From: Oceanobacillus sojae
GTDB lineage: Bacteria; Bacillota; Bacilli; Bacillales; Amphibacillaceae
Direction of reading: 5' to 3'
Assembly (NCBI RefSeq): GCF_900162665.1
Contig: NZ_LT727813.1
Coordinates: 588,214 to 652,213 of the forward strand
DNA: 64,000 bases
A program made the position numbers and the translations under genes. Shown one piece after another: positions 8,320 through 18,385 of this stretch. Each line of letters begins with the position of its first letter. Positions within the stretch are counted from its first letter, which is position 1. The notes beneath the pieces are model-generated. The model was not told where the DNA came from. It saw only the letters and a program-made list of their open reading frames with translations, and did no database searches.

Positions 8320-8347
8320 TGTATATATACTTTATAAACAATATACA
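8320..8347 (-). promoter_or_regulatory. Putative YtrA-like operator before small membrane protein B
   Basis: TGTATATATACT...AATATACACA repeat (8320-8327 with 8342-8347). The TGTATATATACT half is identical to that upstream of 5791. Confidence 0.5.
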
Positions 8348-8382
8348 CAAATTAAACCATCTTTTATTATTTTTTTCAAGCC

Positions 8383-8419
8383 TAAAAAAGACCTTGAATA
8401 AATTCCAAGATCTTTTAAC
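8383..8419 (-). terminator. Terminator after methionyl-tRNA synthetase gene
   Basis: Minus-strand stem AAGATCTTGGAA/TTCAAGGTCTT followed by TTTTTT; A-rich on the other side, so it may work both ways. Confidence 0.75.
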
Positions 8420-8433
8420 AGTTGTTTAGTCCT

Positions 8434-10080
8434 TCAATTTAATGCAGATTGCTGCACCAGCTTCTGCTTCTCTTCTTCAATCTTTCCTTTATCTATTCTT
8501 TCAAAAAGCGGCACGACCTTGTTCACCTGCTGCGGAAGATAACTTATTTCTTCCCAGCCCAGCTCTTTGATCGATAGCATTTCCTGAACCTGTTTTGTAG
8601 AATAAGGTAGAAAAGGATACAACAGCTGCGTTGTATTGACAATAATATATACACAGGTTGCTAATGTTTTATCCGCTTCTTCAGGATTTTCTTTCACCTG
8701 CTTCCAGGGTGCCTGAACATCAAAATACTTATTTGCTTCCCGTATAAAATCAAATACCTCCGTTAATGCCTGCTTCAGCTTCCCTGTTTCCACAAGCTCC
8801 CCAACAGCAGGATAGAGTCCTTTTACTTTATCGCCGATTTCCTTTTCTAAGGCTGCTTGAGGGATATTCGAATCATTATTCTTCTCAATAAACTTCAGTG
8901 TCCGATTGACAAAATTTCCATAAGCCCCCAGTAGTTCACTGTTATGACTAAGGATAAATTCCTGCCAGGAGAAATCAGCATCACGGTTTTCAGGAGCATT
9001 CATGGTCAGGAAATAACGCAGCGAATCTGGATGGTAGGTATCCAATACATCCTTTATCCAGACTGCCCAGTTATTGCTGGTAGAAATTTTTCTTTTTTCC
9101 AGCGTAACGTATTCATTGGAAATAATATGAGTGGGAAGCTGTTTAATTCCCAGGGCAAATAATAGAGCCGGCCAGATAATGGTATGAAACGGGATGTTAT
9201 CCTTTCCATGTACATAGTAAGCTTTTATGGAGTTATCAGGCCGCCACCATTTATCTATATCCTGCTGTTGCTCCTCTCCCCATGCTTGACTGGCAGTTAA
9301 ATAACCTGCAACTGCCTCCAGCCACACATAAATTTTCTTCCCTTCGAATCCTTCTACAGGAACATCAATCCCATTAGGAAGGTCTCTTGTCATTGCTCTT
9401 TCCCGCAATCCTTCCCGTAAATATCGCTTGGTAAATCGAATTGCATTATCACGCCATCGCTCTTCTTTGTCTGCTTGATTGACTAAGGAAGTAAGCTCAT
9501 TTGAAAAATTGTCAAAGGAAAAATAATAATGCGCAGTCTCACGTATCGTTGGTTCTTCACCACAAAGCTTGCATTTTTTATCCTGCAGATCGAGCGGGTC
9601 AAGAACTGCAGAACAATGATCACACTGATCTCCCCGTGCTTTTTCTCCACAGACTGGACATCGTCCTTCTACAAAACGGTCCGGTAAAAAGCGCTTATCC
9701 TTTTCGCAATATGCCTGTTCTGTTGTTTTCTCCTCCAAATACCCTTTATCAAGCAGATCTAAAAAGATTTTCTGTACTGCCTGATGGTGGAATGTGCTAT
9801 CTGTTCTCGTATAATAATCATAGGAGAACCCTAATTTTTCAAAGATGTCCACAAATTCCTGATGATATTTTTCAGCAATAGCCTCCGTTGTTGATCCTTC
9901 CTGGGATGCACGGATAGAAATCGGCGTTCCATTACAATCACTTCCGGAAACATACAGAACCTCTTCTCCCTTTAAACGATAATATCTTGCTAAAATATCC
10001 CCCGGCAATAGACTTGCGATATGCCCTAAATGAAGGGAACCATTTGCATACGGCCATGCGCCGCCGATAAATACAGCCAT
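8434..10080 (-). CDS. metS: Methionyl-tRNA synthetase, T-box-controlled type
   Basis: Cytoplasmic class I synthetase (548 residues) that charges tRNA-Met. Visible: [15 protein letters not shown] with the HIGH-type HLGH motif, a double zinc-knuckle insert ([16 protein letters not shown] and CKLCGEE), and a KMSKS-type loop reading KISTS. The double knuckle and KISTS mark the archaeal/eukaryotic-like MetRS branch rather than the usual Bacillus MetS, and no C-terminal tRNA-binding extension is present. Such enzymes are often second copies and in Streptococcus pneumoniae give resistance to MetRS inhibitors. ATG 10080 follows AGGAG at good spacing; a TTG nine bases earlier is too close. Expression is set by the T-box upstream. 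Confidence 0.9.
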   Translation of the reverse strand: MAVFIGGAWPYANGSLHLGHIASLLPGDILARYYRLKGEEVLYVSGSDCNGTPISIRASQEGSTTEAIAEKYHQEFVDIFEKLGFSYDYYTRTDSTFHHQAVQKIFLDLLDKGYLEEKTTEQAYCEKDKRFLPDRFVEGRCPVCGEKARGDQCDHCSAVLDPLDLQDKKCKLCGEEPTIRETAHYYFSFDNFSNELTSLVNQADKEERWRDNAIRFTKRYLREGLRERAMTRDLPNGIDVPVEGFEGKKIYVWLEAVAGYLTASQAWGEEQQQDIDKWWRPDNSIKAYYVHGKDNIPFHTIIWPALLFALGIKQLPTHIISNEYVTLEKRKISTSNNWAVWIKDVLDTYHPDSLRYFLTMNAPENRDADFSWQEFILSHNSELLGAYGNFVNRTLKFIEKNNDSNIPQAALEKEIGDKVKGLYPAVGELVETGKLKQALTEVFDFIREANKYFDVQAPWKQVKENPEEADKTLATCVYIIVNTTQLLYPFLPYSTKQVQEMLSIKELGWEEISYLPQQVNKVVPLFERIDKGKIEEEKQKLVQQSALN

Positions 10081-10146
10081 TTCCAACACTCCTTAATTTT
10101 ATAAATTCAATAGATACAGTTATGAGACAGGACCTTTTTCAGCAAT

Positions 10147-10455
10147 AAAAAAAACGCCCTAAGCTTTCTATATCAAAGAAAGCTTAGGACGAGTATTCCC
10201 GTGTTACCACCTAAATTTCACAGACTGCTCACACAGTCCGCCTCTGTCTGTACGTCTGGTGAGTTATCAGCAGATTATACAGTTGCTGTTGTAACGAGTG
10301 CCTCTCGTCGCAGCCTACTATCCATTCAGGAGTTCAGTGCGCAGCTCAAAGGTCATTGTTCGATTTGGGGATGGCTGCCTCATTTCCACCAGCAGAGACT
10401 CTCTTTTAGCGCTTCCCAATCTACTTTTCCTTCTCATTGCCTGTTTAACTATTTG
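10147..10455 (-). promoter_or_regulatory. T-box riboswitch, Met specifier
   Basis: Minus-strand leader with the main T-box landmarks: AG-rich bulge AGAGAGTC, distal GGTGGAAA, specifier loop GAACA-ATG-ACC (the Met codon is at 10356-10354), T-box AGGTGGTAACACGG (10212-10199), and a terminator stem (10191-10155) with a T run at 10154-10147. Uncharged tRNA-Met should stabilise the antiterminator and turn on the synthetase gene. Confidence 0.93.
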
Positions 10456-10459
10456 TTTC

Positions 10460-10488
10460 AGTTTACTCTTATTGGACAGTATTATCAA
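10460..10488 (-). promoter_or_regulatory. Promoter of the T-box transcript
   Basis: Minus-strand TTGATA (10488-10483), 17 bp, TAAACT (10465-10460); initiation would fall near 10453, just before T-box stem I. Confidence 0.65.
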
Positions 10489-10542
10489 CTTTTTATTTAA
10501 AATGGAGTATCCTGCCCAGATCTTATGCGTAGTGAAGTAATA

Positions 10543-12093
<1,551 letters not shown>

Positions 12094-12163
12094 TCAGGTT
12101 TACTTTTTACGTATAGTACGCCCTCTTATATTTCATTCCCTTAATTCTTTTTTCTATTCCTAT

Positions 12164-12973
12164 TTATGAAACAGAATGCTGCGTCCGCTTTTGTTCATTT
12201 ACAAAAGCTGTTGCAAATATAACAACAACTACTACAGTCATAATCCAAAATCCTGCGCCCATACTTCCATCAAAGAAAGCATGATAGAAAAAGGCACCGT
12301 ATACACCGCCGATAATTGTTCCAATCACAGGTATCGGTGCATAGCTCCAATCCGATCCCCCCTTGCCTGCTATCGGTAAAATAGCATGTGCAATTCTTGG
12401 GCCTAAATCCCGGGCCGGGTTAATCGCATAACCCGTCGGTCCGCCCAGCGACATCCCGATCGCGACAATTAATAAACCAACGATAGCTGGATTTAATCCC
12501 TCTGTGAATTCGTTTGCACCAATAAATAACAAGCCCATAACCAATACAAAAGTTCCGATTATCTCACTTACTAAATTGGCCGGATAACTTCTAACAGCCG
12601 GACCTGTGGCAAATACCCCAAGTTTTGCCCCTTTATCCTCCGTTTCTCTCCAATGCGGGAGATACTGAAAGTAAATAATAATCGCGCCGATAATCGCGCC
12701 AATTAGTTGACCAGCCAAATATGCCGGCACCTTTGCCCATGGAAATTCTCCAATTGCAGCAAAGCCTAAAGTTACTGCCGGATTCAGATGGGCATCAGAT
12801 ATATTCCCTACTGCATAAACCCCCATTGTTACACCTAAGCCCCATCCTAATGTAACCAGTACCCAGCCGGCGCCAGCCGCTTTTGATTTTTTCAATTCCA
12901 CACCAGCTACGACTCCAGCACCTAAAATGATCAGAATCATTGTACCGATTAACTCTGCCATAAATTCAGACAT
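12164..12973 (-). CDS. glpF: Glycerol uptake facilitator (aquaglyceroporin)
   Basis: Six-helix membrane channel for glycerol, 269 residues. Both MIP-family NPA loops are visible: SDAHLNPAVTLG and GYAINPARDLGPR; the Asp after the second Arg marks the glycerol-conducting subgroup. ATG 12973 has AAAGGGG upstream; an upstream in-frame ATG at 13045 overlaps the leader terminator and is unlikely. First gene of the glpFK operon, preceded by a terminator leader. Confidence 0.95.
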   Translation of the reverse strand: MSEFMAELIGTMILIILGAGVVAGVELKKSKAAGAGWVLVTLGWGLGVTMGVYAVGNISDAHLNPAVTLGFAAIGEFPWAKVPAYLAGQLIGAIIGAIIIYFQYLPHWRETEDKGAKLGVFATGPAVRSYPANLVSEIIGTFVLVMGLLFIGANEFTEGLNPAIVGLLIVAIGMSLGGPTGYAINPARDLGPRIAHAILPIAGKGGSDWSYAPIPVIGTIIGGVYGAFFYHAFFDGSMGAGFWIMTVVVVVIFATAFVNEQKRTQHSVS

Positions 12974-13030
12974 GCTTATCGCCCCTTTGTTAAATAGATA
13001 GTTCAACTTGAACTTCACAAGTTCGGGAAT

Positions 13031-13096
13031 AAGAAAAAAGCTCACACAGATGTAACCGCATTCTCCTTACTGAGAGGGCGGCCTACTGTGTGAACT
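13031..13096 (-). promoter_or_regulatory. glpF leader terminator (GlpP-type antitermination)
   Basis: Minus-strand stem GTTCACACAG/CTGTGTGAGC (13095-13086 with 13049-13040) followed by TTTTTTCTT before the start codon. Bacillus glpFK is controlled by GlpP and glycerol 3-phosphate through just such a leader terminator. Confidence 0.75.
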
Positions 13097-13131
13097 TGAT
13101 CTCCTACACAATCCTTAACTTGTCTTTTAAC

Positions 13132-13160
13132 ACCTTACACCAGAATTAAAACGCTGTCAA
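13132..13160 (-). promoter_or_regulatory. glpF promoter with cre-like site
   Basis: Minus-strand TTGACA (13160-13155), 17 bp, TAAGGT (13137-13132). The sequence TTAAAACGCTGTCA (13146-13159) over the -35 resembles a catabolite-responsive element with about two mismatches. Confidence 0.55.
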
Positions 13161-13221
13161 TAACTTCAATTTTTAACCTGTACAAGTTTTCTATAATTTT
13201 AAGCTTATTATCCCAGGCTAA

Positions 13222-13264
13222 AAAAAGACCTAAACTCCCTGCATAATAGGAAGTTTAGGACCTG
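13222..13264 (-). terminator. Terminator after AI-2E family permease gene
   Basis: Minus-strand stem AGGTCCTAAACTTCC/GGAGTTTAGGTCT with a following T run, about 80 bp past the stop at 13341. Confidence 0.75.
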
Positions 13265-13340
13265 TATTATCTTTCAGGACAGATGTTCACGTTTTTTGCA
13301 AATGCCAATTTTTACCTGCCCATACAGCTATTTAATTTTT

Positions 13341-14504
13341 TTAATCAGGATTGCCATTTTCTGCTTCTAAATCGTCTTCGTATAAATTACTGCGGATTTT
13401 AAAGAACTCAAAGGCATGTGTCACAAATACTTTCAAAAGTGCGTAGCCTGGAACAGCTAATAAGATACCGACAACTCCAAATAAATTTCCGGATGTCAGG
13501 ATAATAAAGATGATTGTAATTGGATGCACGCGAAGGTTTCTTCCCATAATCTGTGGAGAAATAAACTTTCCTTCAATAAGCTGTACAATTGTCCAGACAA
13601 TAATCAGCTTGATAACCATAAATGGAGAAGTAACAATTGCAACGATTAGTGCAGGAGTAATCGCAATTGCCGGTCCAAGATAAGGAACTACATTCGTAAA
13701 AGCAGCGATCAGTGCCAATACCGGCGCATATTCCAGCCCAATGATGGTAAAGCCGATATACATCAGCACACCTATACAGAAGGCAACAATAATTTGTCCG
13801 CGAATAAAGCTGCTGATTTGATGATTCATTTCCTTCAAAATGTCAAGGGTCGACTTCCGCATAGATACTGGCAGAAATTTAATGAAATATCCTGGCAGCT
13901 TTTCTCCATCCTTCAATAAATAAAATAGGATAAAAGGCAGTGTGATAATTGCCAGAACAATCTCTGTCACAGCTCCAATGACATTGCCAATATTAGAAAA
14001 GGCGCTATTCATTATGTCAAGCGAACGATCAGATAATTGTTTAGCAAACCCCTGCAGGTCAATATATTCTACCAATTGAAACTGATTAATAAAATTCCCG
14101 CCGATAAAATCATTTACCATTTTCTCAATATCTGAAATAAATGGAGGCAGACTAGTTATGAAACTTGTAATCTGATCTCTTAAAAAAGGAAAGACAGAGC
14201 TGATTAAAATAGTTAAAATTCCGATAATAACCAGATATAACCCAAAGATAGAATAGATCCGCTTCACCTTTTTCTTTTCCAGGTAATTAACAATTGGATT
14301 CAATAGATAATAGAGAATCGCAGATAGAATAATTGGCAGCAATACTGTTTTCAAAAGCACAACAAATGGTGTGAATACAAATGAAATATGTGTGAAAATA
14401 AGTATATTTAAGCCAATTAACAATAAGATGACTAAAAATACCACAAAGCGGTTATTTAAGAAAAAACGTTTAAATAAATCTATTTTATCGTTAACTGATT
14501 TCAA
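13341..14504 (-). CDS. AI-2E family transporter
   Basis: Polytopic membrane protein of 387 residues in the AI-2E/PerM exporter family (PF01594), with about eight hydrophobic segments. The conserved central soluble region and ...[49 protein letters not shown] helix pair are clear, and the C-terminal [32 protein letters not shown] region is typical. Members have been linked to autoinducer-2 export or Na+/H+ antiport; which applies here cannot be told. Monocistronic, ending at its own terminator. Confidence 0.88.
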   Translation of the reverse strand: MKSVNDKIDLFKRFFLNNRFVVFLVILLLIGLNILIFTHISFVFTPFVVLLKTVLLPIILSAILYYLLNPIVNYLEKKKVKRIYSIFGLYLVIIGILTILISSVFPFLRDQITSFITSLPPFISDIEKMVNDFIGGNFINQFQLVEYIDLQGFAKQLSDRSLDIMNSAFSNIGNVIGAVTEIVLAIITLPFILFYLLKDGEKLPGYFIKFLPVSMRKSTLDILKEMNHQISSFIRGQIIVAFCIGVLMYIGFTIIGLEYAPVLALIAAFTNVVPYLGPAIAITPALIVAIVTSPFMVIKLIIVWTIVQLIEGKFISPQIMGRNLRVHPITIIFIILTSGNLFGVVGILLAVPGYALLKVFVTHAFEFFKIRSNLYEDDLEAENGNPD

Positions 14505-14655
14505 CGCAGCACCTTCTCTTCTCCTCGTAATTCTATGTTACTTCTATTATATCGCAAAAAACGACAGGAATCTCTATCCAGCTCACCAATTTTTGCACAT
14601 TAAAAAAGTTAAAAATTTTAAGAAATGTTTATCAGGGACTGAATAATCACATTGA

Positions 14656-14732
14656 TTTTCGGTGAGGCGAGTAATCGCAAAAGCTTTTCGGTGGGGCGAG
14701 TAATCGCAGTCCCAGTCCCAGACCCAGTCCCA
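14656..14732. repeat. Two 24-bp direct repeats plus (GTCCCA)4
   Basis: TTTTCGGTGAGGCGAGTAAT(CGCA) at 14656-14679 recurs at 14685-14708 with one mismatch (29-bp period). Four hexamers GTCCCA/GTCCCA/GACCCA/GTCCCA follow at 14709-14732. A weak relative (TGAAGCGAGTAACCACG) occurs near 41092. Function unknown. Confidence 0.8.
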
Positions 14733-14737
14733 TGAAA

Positions 14738-14768
14738 GGCATTCACCTGACAACGCAGTGAATGCCTT
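14738..14768 (-). terminator. Terminator after ABC-F gene
   Basis: Perfect 9-bp stem GGCATTCAC/GTGAATGCC (14738-14746 with 14758-14766), lying seven bases beyond the ABC-F stop on the minus strand. Confidence 0.65.
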
Positions 14769-14774
14769 CTTTTG

Positions 14775-16676
14775 CTAAAGTTCATTCTCTAAAACTAGCA
14801 GCTTTTCATAGGCATTCTGTCTTGCTTTATCATAGTCTTCCTTCTGTTTCTGCAGCTTTTGCAGCTCTTCTACTTCTTTTGTCCCCGTCATCCTCAGCTC
14901 TATTGCATAAATTTCCGCTTCTAACTCTTCAATTTGCTTCTCCAGCTTCTCTATCATTATTGACGGATTCTCTATACTTTTATACGATTTTTTCATATTT
15001 TTGCTTGTTATTTTAACAGAAGAAGATTGCGCTGCCTGTTTTTCTGACAGCTGCTCTTTCCGCTTTTCCTTTGCCCATGAATAGTTCCCCAGATATTTCG
15101 TTATTTGTTTATTTTCTATCCAGTATAAATAATCAAACTGTTTATCTAAGAAATAACGGTCATGGCTGACGGCAATCAGACTCCCTTCAAAGCTTTCCAA
15201 CGTCTCCTCCAAAACTTCTCTCGAATCAATATCCAAATGGTTTGTCGGTTCGTCCAGGATGAGTGTATTGATATCCTGATGCATTAGCTGCGCTAGCCGG
15301 AGACGCATTTTTTCACCGCCGCTTAATTGCGTTACTTTCCGAAAAACATGCTCCCCATAAAAGAGAAACTTTGCCAGGATATGTCTTGCTTTGCCTTCTG
15401 TCACCGAGACGGCTTCACGAAAGGTTTCGAGTACTGTCTGGTCAGAGGCAATATCATGAAACACATGCTGAGACAGGTATCCATACTTTACATTACTGCC
15501 AATAATAACCTCTCCCTGATCCGGTTCCAAATTACCGAGCATGAGCTGAATAAGCGTTGATTTCCCCGTTCCATTCTCGCCGATAATAGCAACGCGATCC
15601 TGATAGCGAATATGCATATCTGCATTGGCAAAAAGCAGTTTTTCTCCAAATTGCTTTCGTACACCAGTCATCATCATTACGTCTTTGCCGCTCCGTCCTG
15701 AACTATCCAATTCCATTTGCATCTTTTTCCGGTTCAGCTGCGGCTTATTCAGTTTATCCATCCGCTCCAATGCGCGCTCCATATTTTTTGCACGCTTATG
15801 CAGTCCCTCGTTTGGCGGATTGGCCCGGTTTGCCCACTCTCTCAAACGTTTAATTGCTTCTTTCATCTTCTTTATTTTCTTCTGCTGCTCTTCATAATCC
15901 TGAAACTCCCGAAGCAGCCGTTCTTCCTTTTCTTTCACATATCCGGAGAAATTCGTATGATAAACAGCAAGCTCTCCATCTTCTAAATCTAAAATTCTTC
16001 CCACTACCTCATCCAAAAAATAGCGGTCATGCGAGATAACAACAATCGTTCCCTCATAGTTATTCAGAAATTCACCAAGCCATTCCACAGCCTGCAGATC
16101 CAAATGGTTTGTCGGTTCGTCTAATAAAAGTAAATCCGGGTCCTGGAGGAGTATTTTTGCTAAGCCGACTTTTGTTTTTTCTCCGCCGCTAATTTGGTCA
16201 AAAGGCATCTGCAGCAAATCATGAATTTGTAAACCAGTCGTAATCCGGTCAATATTTGCTTCTAATTCATATCCGCCCAGCACCGTAAAACGCTCCTGAG
16301 CTTCTCCGTATGCGCTGATATTTGCAGCCAGCTCCTGATCTGAGCCAGGATTCTGCATAGCCTGCTCCAATTTCTCCATTTGTTTTTCCAATACTGTAAT
16401 TTCCCCGCTTGATTGTTTTAAGACATCCAATACACATACACCTTCGTCTGAATGAGGGATTTGTTCTAAATAGCCGATGCTTATCGCTTTCTTCCAATGA
16501 ATATTCCCTTCATCCTGTTTCGTGATACCAGCCATTAATCGTAATAGTGTACTTTTACCTCCTCCGTTTCTTCCGACAATACCAATACGTTCCTTCTGTT
16601 TTACTTCTAGAGATAAATTTTCAAATATTATATTTCCGCCGTACATTTTCTTTACTTGATTCAGTTGGCAAATCAT
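14775..16676 (-). CDS. ABC-F family ATPase (ribosome-associated)
   Basis: Soluble protein of 633 residues with two ABC domains and no membrane part: Walker A GRNGGGKST (about 36) and GENGTGKST (about 345), signatures ISGGEKT and LSGGEKM, Walker B LLLLDEPTNHLD and TLILDEPTNHLD. A charged inter-domain linker (about 250-310) carries the interaction region, and a coiled coil forms the C-terminal 80 residues. ABC-F proteins act on the ribosomal E site and either aid translation of hard sequences (YfmR/EttA types) or dislodge antibiotics (Vga/VmlR types). The long attenuator-like leader points to the inducible, antibiotic-protection group; this is inferred. Confidence 0.92.
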   Translation of the reverse strand: MICQLNQVKKMYGGNIIFENLSLEVKQKERIGIVGRNGGGKSTLLRLMAGITKQDEGNIHWKKAISIGYLEQIPHSDEGVCVLDVLKQSSGEITVLEKQMEKLEQAMQNPGSDQELAANISAYGEAQERFTVLGGYELEANIDRITTGLQIHDLLQMPFDQISGGEKTKVGLAKILLQDPDLLLLDEPTNHLDLQAVEWLGEFLNNYEGTIVVISHDRYFLDEVVGRILDLEDGELAVYHTNFSGYVKEKEERLLREFQDYEEQQKKIKKMKEAIKRLREWANRANPPNEGLHKRAKNMERALERMDKLNKPQLNRKKMQMELDSSGRSGKDVMMMTGVRKQFGEKLLFANADMHIRYQDRVAIIGENGTGKSTLIQLMLGNLEPDQGEVIIGSNVKYGYLSQHVFHDIASDQTVLETFREAVSVTEGKARHILAKFLFYGEHVFRKVTQLSGGEKMRLRLAQLMHQDINTLILDEPTNHLDIDSREVLEETLESFEGSLIAVSHDRYFLDKQFDYLYWIENKQITKYLGNYSWAKEKRKEQLSEKQAAQSSSVKITSKNMKKSYKSIENPSIMIEKLEKQIEELEAEIYAIELRMTGTKEVEELQKLQKQKEDYDKARQNAYEKLLVLENEL

Positions 16677-16693
16677 TGTTTATTCTCCTTTAT

Positions 16694-16806
16694 CCTCTCT
16701 GCATGAAGATAAGGCAACAAAAAACACACAAAGAGCTGTCCTCCCTGTGTGCTTGTATGGTTGTTTCATTTCATTAAAAAACCGTACTATATCAGATGCA
16801 GAGATG
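16694..16806 (-). promoter_or_regulatory. ABC-F leader: terminator and competing pairing
   Basis: On the minus strand, CACACAGGGAG pairs with CTCTTTGTGTG (16751-16741 with 16735-16725; two G-U), followed by TTTTTT: an intrinsic terminator about 40 bp before the ABC-F start. Flanking it, CATCTCTGCAT (16806-16796) is complementary at 10 of 11 positions to ATGCAGAGAGG (16704-16694), just 5' of the ribosome-binding site. The first arm lies in the last codons of the upstream ORF. Confidence 0.7.
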
Positions 16807-16947
16807 CTTTTTTGCTTTCGTATTTGCTATTAAATTGCTAAAAAAGGACAGACCTATCCCGTCAGCTGCAAATAACGCAAATTTCGCACGGCAGTAATAT
16901 AAGAATTCCATCCAGTCTCCGCACGATTTCTCAAGCCCTAAAAACAT
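16792..16947 (-). CDS. 51-codon upstream ORF in ABC-F leader
   Basis: Small open frame beginning MFLGLEKSCGDWMEF and ending NTKAKKHLCI, with GGGGGTG eight bases before its ATG at 16947. It lies 28 bp after the predicted transcription start and ends inside the first arm of the competing pairing that brackets the terminator. Leaders of inducible antibiotic-resistance ABC-F genes carry uORFs whose stalled ribosome switches the RNA fold, so this is probably a regulatory peptide. No similarity recognised; it is longer than most known leader peptides. Confidence 0.5.
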   Translation of the reverse strand: MFLGLEKSCGDWMEFLYYCRAKFALFAADGIGLSFFSNLIANTKAKKHLCI

Positions 16948-16981
16948 CTCTACACCCCCATTTCATTCATAAATTATATTC

Positions 16982-17010
16982 ATTATATAGAAAATTTGTG
17001 CCGTCTGCAA
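16982..17010 (-). promoter_or_regulatory. Promoter of ABC-F transcript
   Basis: Minus-strand TTGCAG (17010-17005), 17 bp, TATAAT (16987-16982). Start of transcription near 16975 gives a leader of about 300 nt. Confidence 0.7.
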
Positions 17011-17151
17011 CTTTTCCCAGTTATTTGCTTGATTAACCGTATTTATTTTCCCGAAGAAGGTAACAGTTTTATTAAAAATAACTTAAAATTCTAAAATTAT
17101 AATAGATATTCTTTTATTATGCGGTATACTCATAAAAAAGGAGGCTTAAAA

Positions 17152-17937
17152 ATGCTGACACAAGATAAAGCAGTTCAGGACGCTATTTTATTTATTCAGC
17201 AAAATCTGGATAAGAATCTTTCCCTCTCCACGCTTGCTAAAGAGGCAGCTTACAGCCCATATCATTTTTCCCGTATGTTCAAGCGTCAGGTCGGCACATC
17301 TCCAATGTACTTTATTTCCAGCTTACGCCTGCAGCTTGCCAAAAAATTATTATTGGATACCGCATTCCCAATCCGTGATATAGGACTTGAAGTCGGACAG
17401 CAGAGCCTGGGAACCTTTACCACACGCTTTACAAACAGCATTGGAATGTCTCCAGCCTCATTTCGTGCTACCCGGCAACATTCTGAAGAATATATGACAC
17501 ATTTGAAGCAGAAAAGATCCGAAAATACAATAGTGAATGCTTCTTCTTTTCAGCAATTATCCGGATCCATTCAAACAGAAGAAGCCTTCAACGGAATTAT
17601 TTTTGCCGGGCTGTTTCCTAAACCAATACCAGAAGGATTGCCCGTGCGCGGGACCTTATTAATGCATTCAGATTCTTTTCACATAACAAACATTCCCGTT
17701 GGCACCTACTTTCTGATGGCAACGGCTGTATCATGGGAAATGGATTCCAAAACGATTCTTATTCCACGTGAAACATTACGTGCGCGCCATCCCTATCCGA
17801 TTTGTATTGACGGAAAACGCTCATTGCCCGAGACGCACCTTATTATGAGAAAACCGGAAATTACTGATCCGCCTATCCTTATCTCTCTGCCATTACTGAT
17901 GAAGCATTTCCTGCAGCGTTCATCTATTTCTCATTAA
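17152..17937 (+). CDS. AraC family transcriptional regulator
   Basis: 261-residue regulator with an N-terminal AraC double helix-turn-helix (FIQQNLDKNLSLSTLAKEAAYSPYHFSRMFKRQVGTSP, then IRDIGLEVGQQSLGTFTTRFTNSIGMSPASFR) and a C-terminal domain of about 140 residues without a recognised ligand-binding signature. The order HTH first, effector domain second, is that of the SoxS/Rob-like class. ATG 17152 has AAAGGAGG at 17139-17146, so an in-frame ATG at 17119 is not used. Target unknown; the small enzymes downstream on the same strand are candidates. Confidence 0.88.
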   Translation: MLTQDKAVQDAILFIQQNLDKNLSLSTLAKEAAYSPYHFSRMFKRQVGTSPMYFISSLRLQLAKKLLLDTAFPIRDIGLEVGQQSLGTFTTRFTNSIGMSPASFRATRQHSEEYMTHLKQKRSENTIVNASSFQQLSGSIQTEEAFNGIIFAGLFPKPIPEGLPVRGTLLMHSDSFHITNIPVGTYFLMATAVSWEMDSKTILIPRETLRARHPYPICIDGKRSLPETHLIMRKPEITDPPILISLPLLMKHFLQRSSISH

Positions 17938-18015
17938 ATTTTTCAGTATAGAGCAATTGAGAAGAAATCTTATTGAGCAGCCGCTGCTATACTATAAAAA
18001 AAGGAGTGAGATAAG

Positions 18016-18372
18016 TTGACCATTTCAAAAGAGCTTATGGAAAAGTTCAATATTGCTTTTGCCAATGGAGATGTTGATTTTATTTTTGCATCAGCTGCAG
18101 ATGATATTGTCATGAATGAGATTGGGCACGGCATCACTAAAGGGAAAGCAGCTTTCATTGAAAAAATGGAACCCATGCGTGATTATAAGGCGGACGTCTA
18201 TAAGGTTTACCGGACATTAATTGACGGAGATACGGCTGTAGTAGAAGGTGAAATGCAGTTTGCAGATGAAGATGGGTTAGTAACTTACTATTTCAATGAT
18301 TGGTATACTTTTAAGAATGGGAAAATAACAAATTTGACTGCATACTTAATTAAGCAAACGCAGGAAAAATAG
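18016..18372 (+). CDS. SnoaL/NTF2-like protein
   Basis: 118-residue single-domain protein with the NTF2-like cone fold pattern: helix MEKFNIAFANGDVDFIFASAADDIVM, then a sheet region ending VTYYFNDWYTFKNGKITNLTAYLI. Members are small hydrolases, isomerases or ligand-binding proteins; no catalytic residues can be assigned. It starts at TTG 18016, with AAGGAG nine bases upstream. The VOC gene begins 14 bp after its stop, so the two are co-transcribed. Confidence 0.8.
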   Translation: MTISKELMEKFNIAFANGDVDFIFASAADDIVMNEIGHGITKGKAAFIEKMEPMRDYKADVYKVYRTLIDGDTAVVEGEMQFADEDGLVTYYFNDWYTFKNGKITNLTAYLIKQTQEK

Positions 18373-18385
18373 GAGGAGAAATGTG

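Noticed and set aside
9501-9881. 126-codon plus-strand frame
   Set aside because: Runs antisense through the zinc-knuckle region of methionyl-tRNA synthetase; codon pattern reflects the real gene.
10201-10540. Plus-strand frames of 80-99 codons
   Set aside because: They lie on the complement of the T-box leader, whose RNA landmarks explain the sequence.
14656-14732. CRISPR array
   Set aside because: Only two repeat copies with a 5-bp spacer, followed by a hexamer tract; no cas genes.
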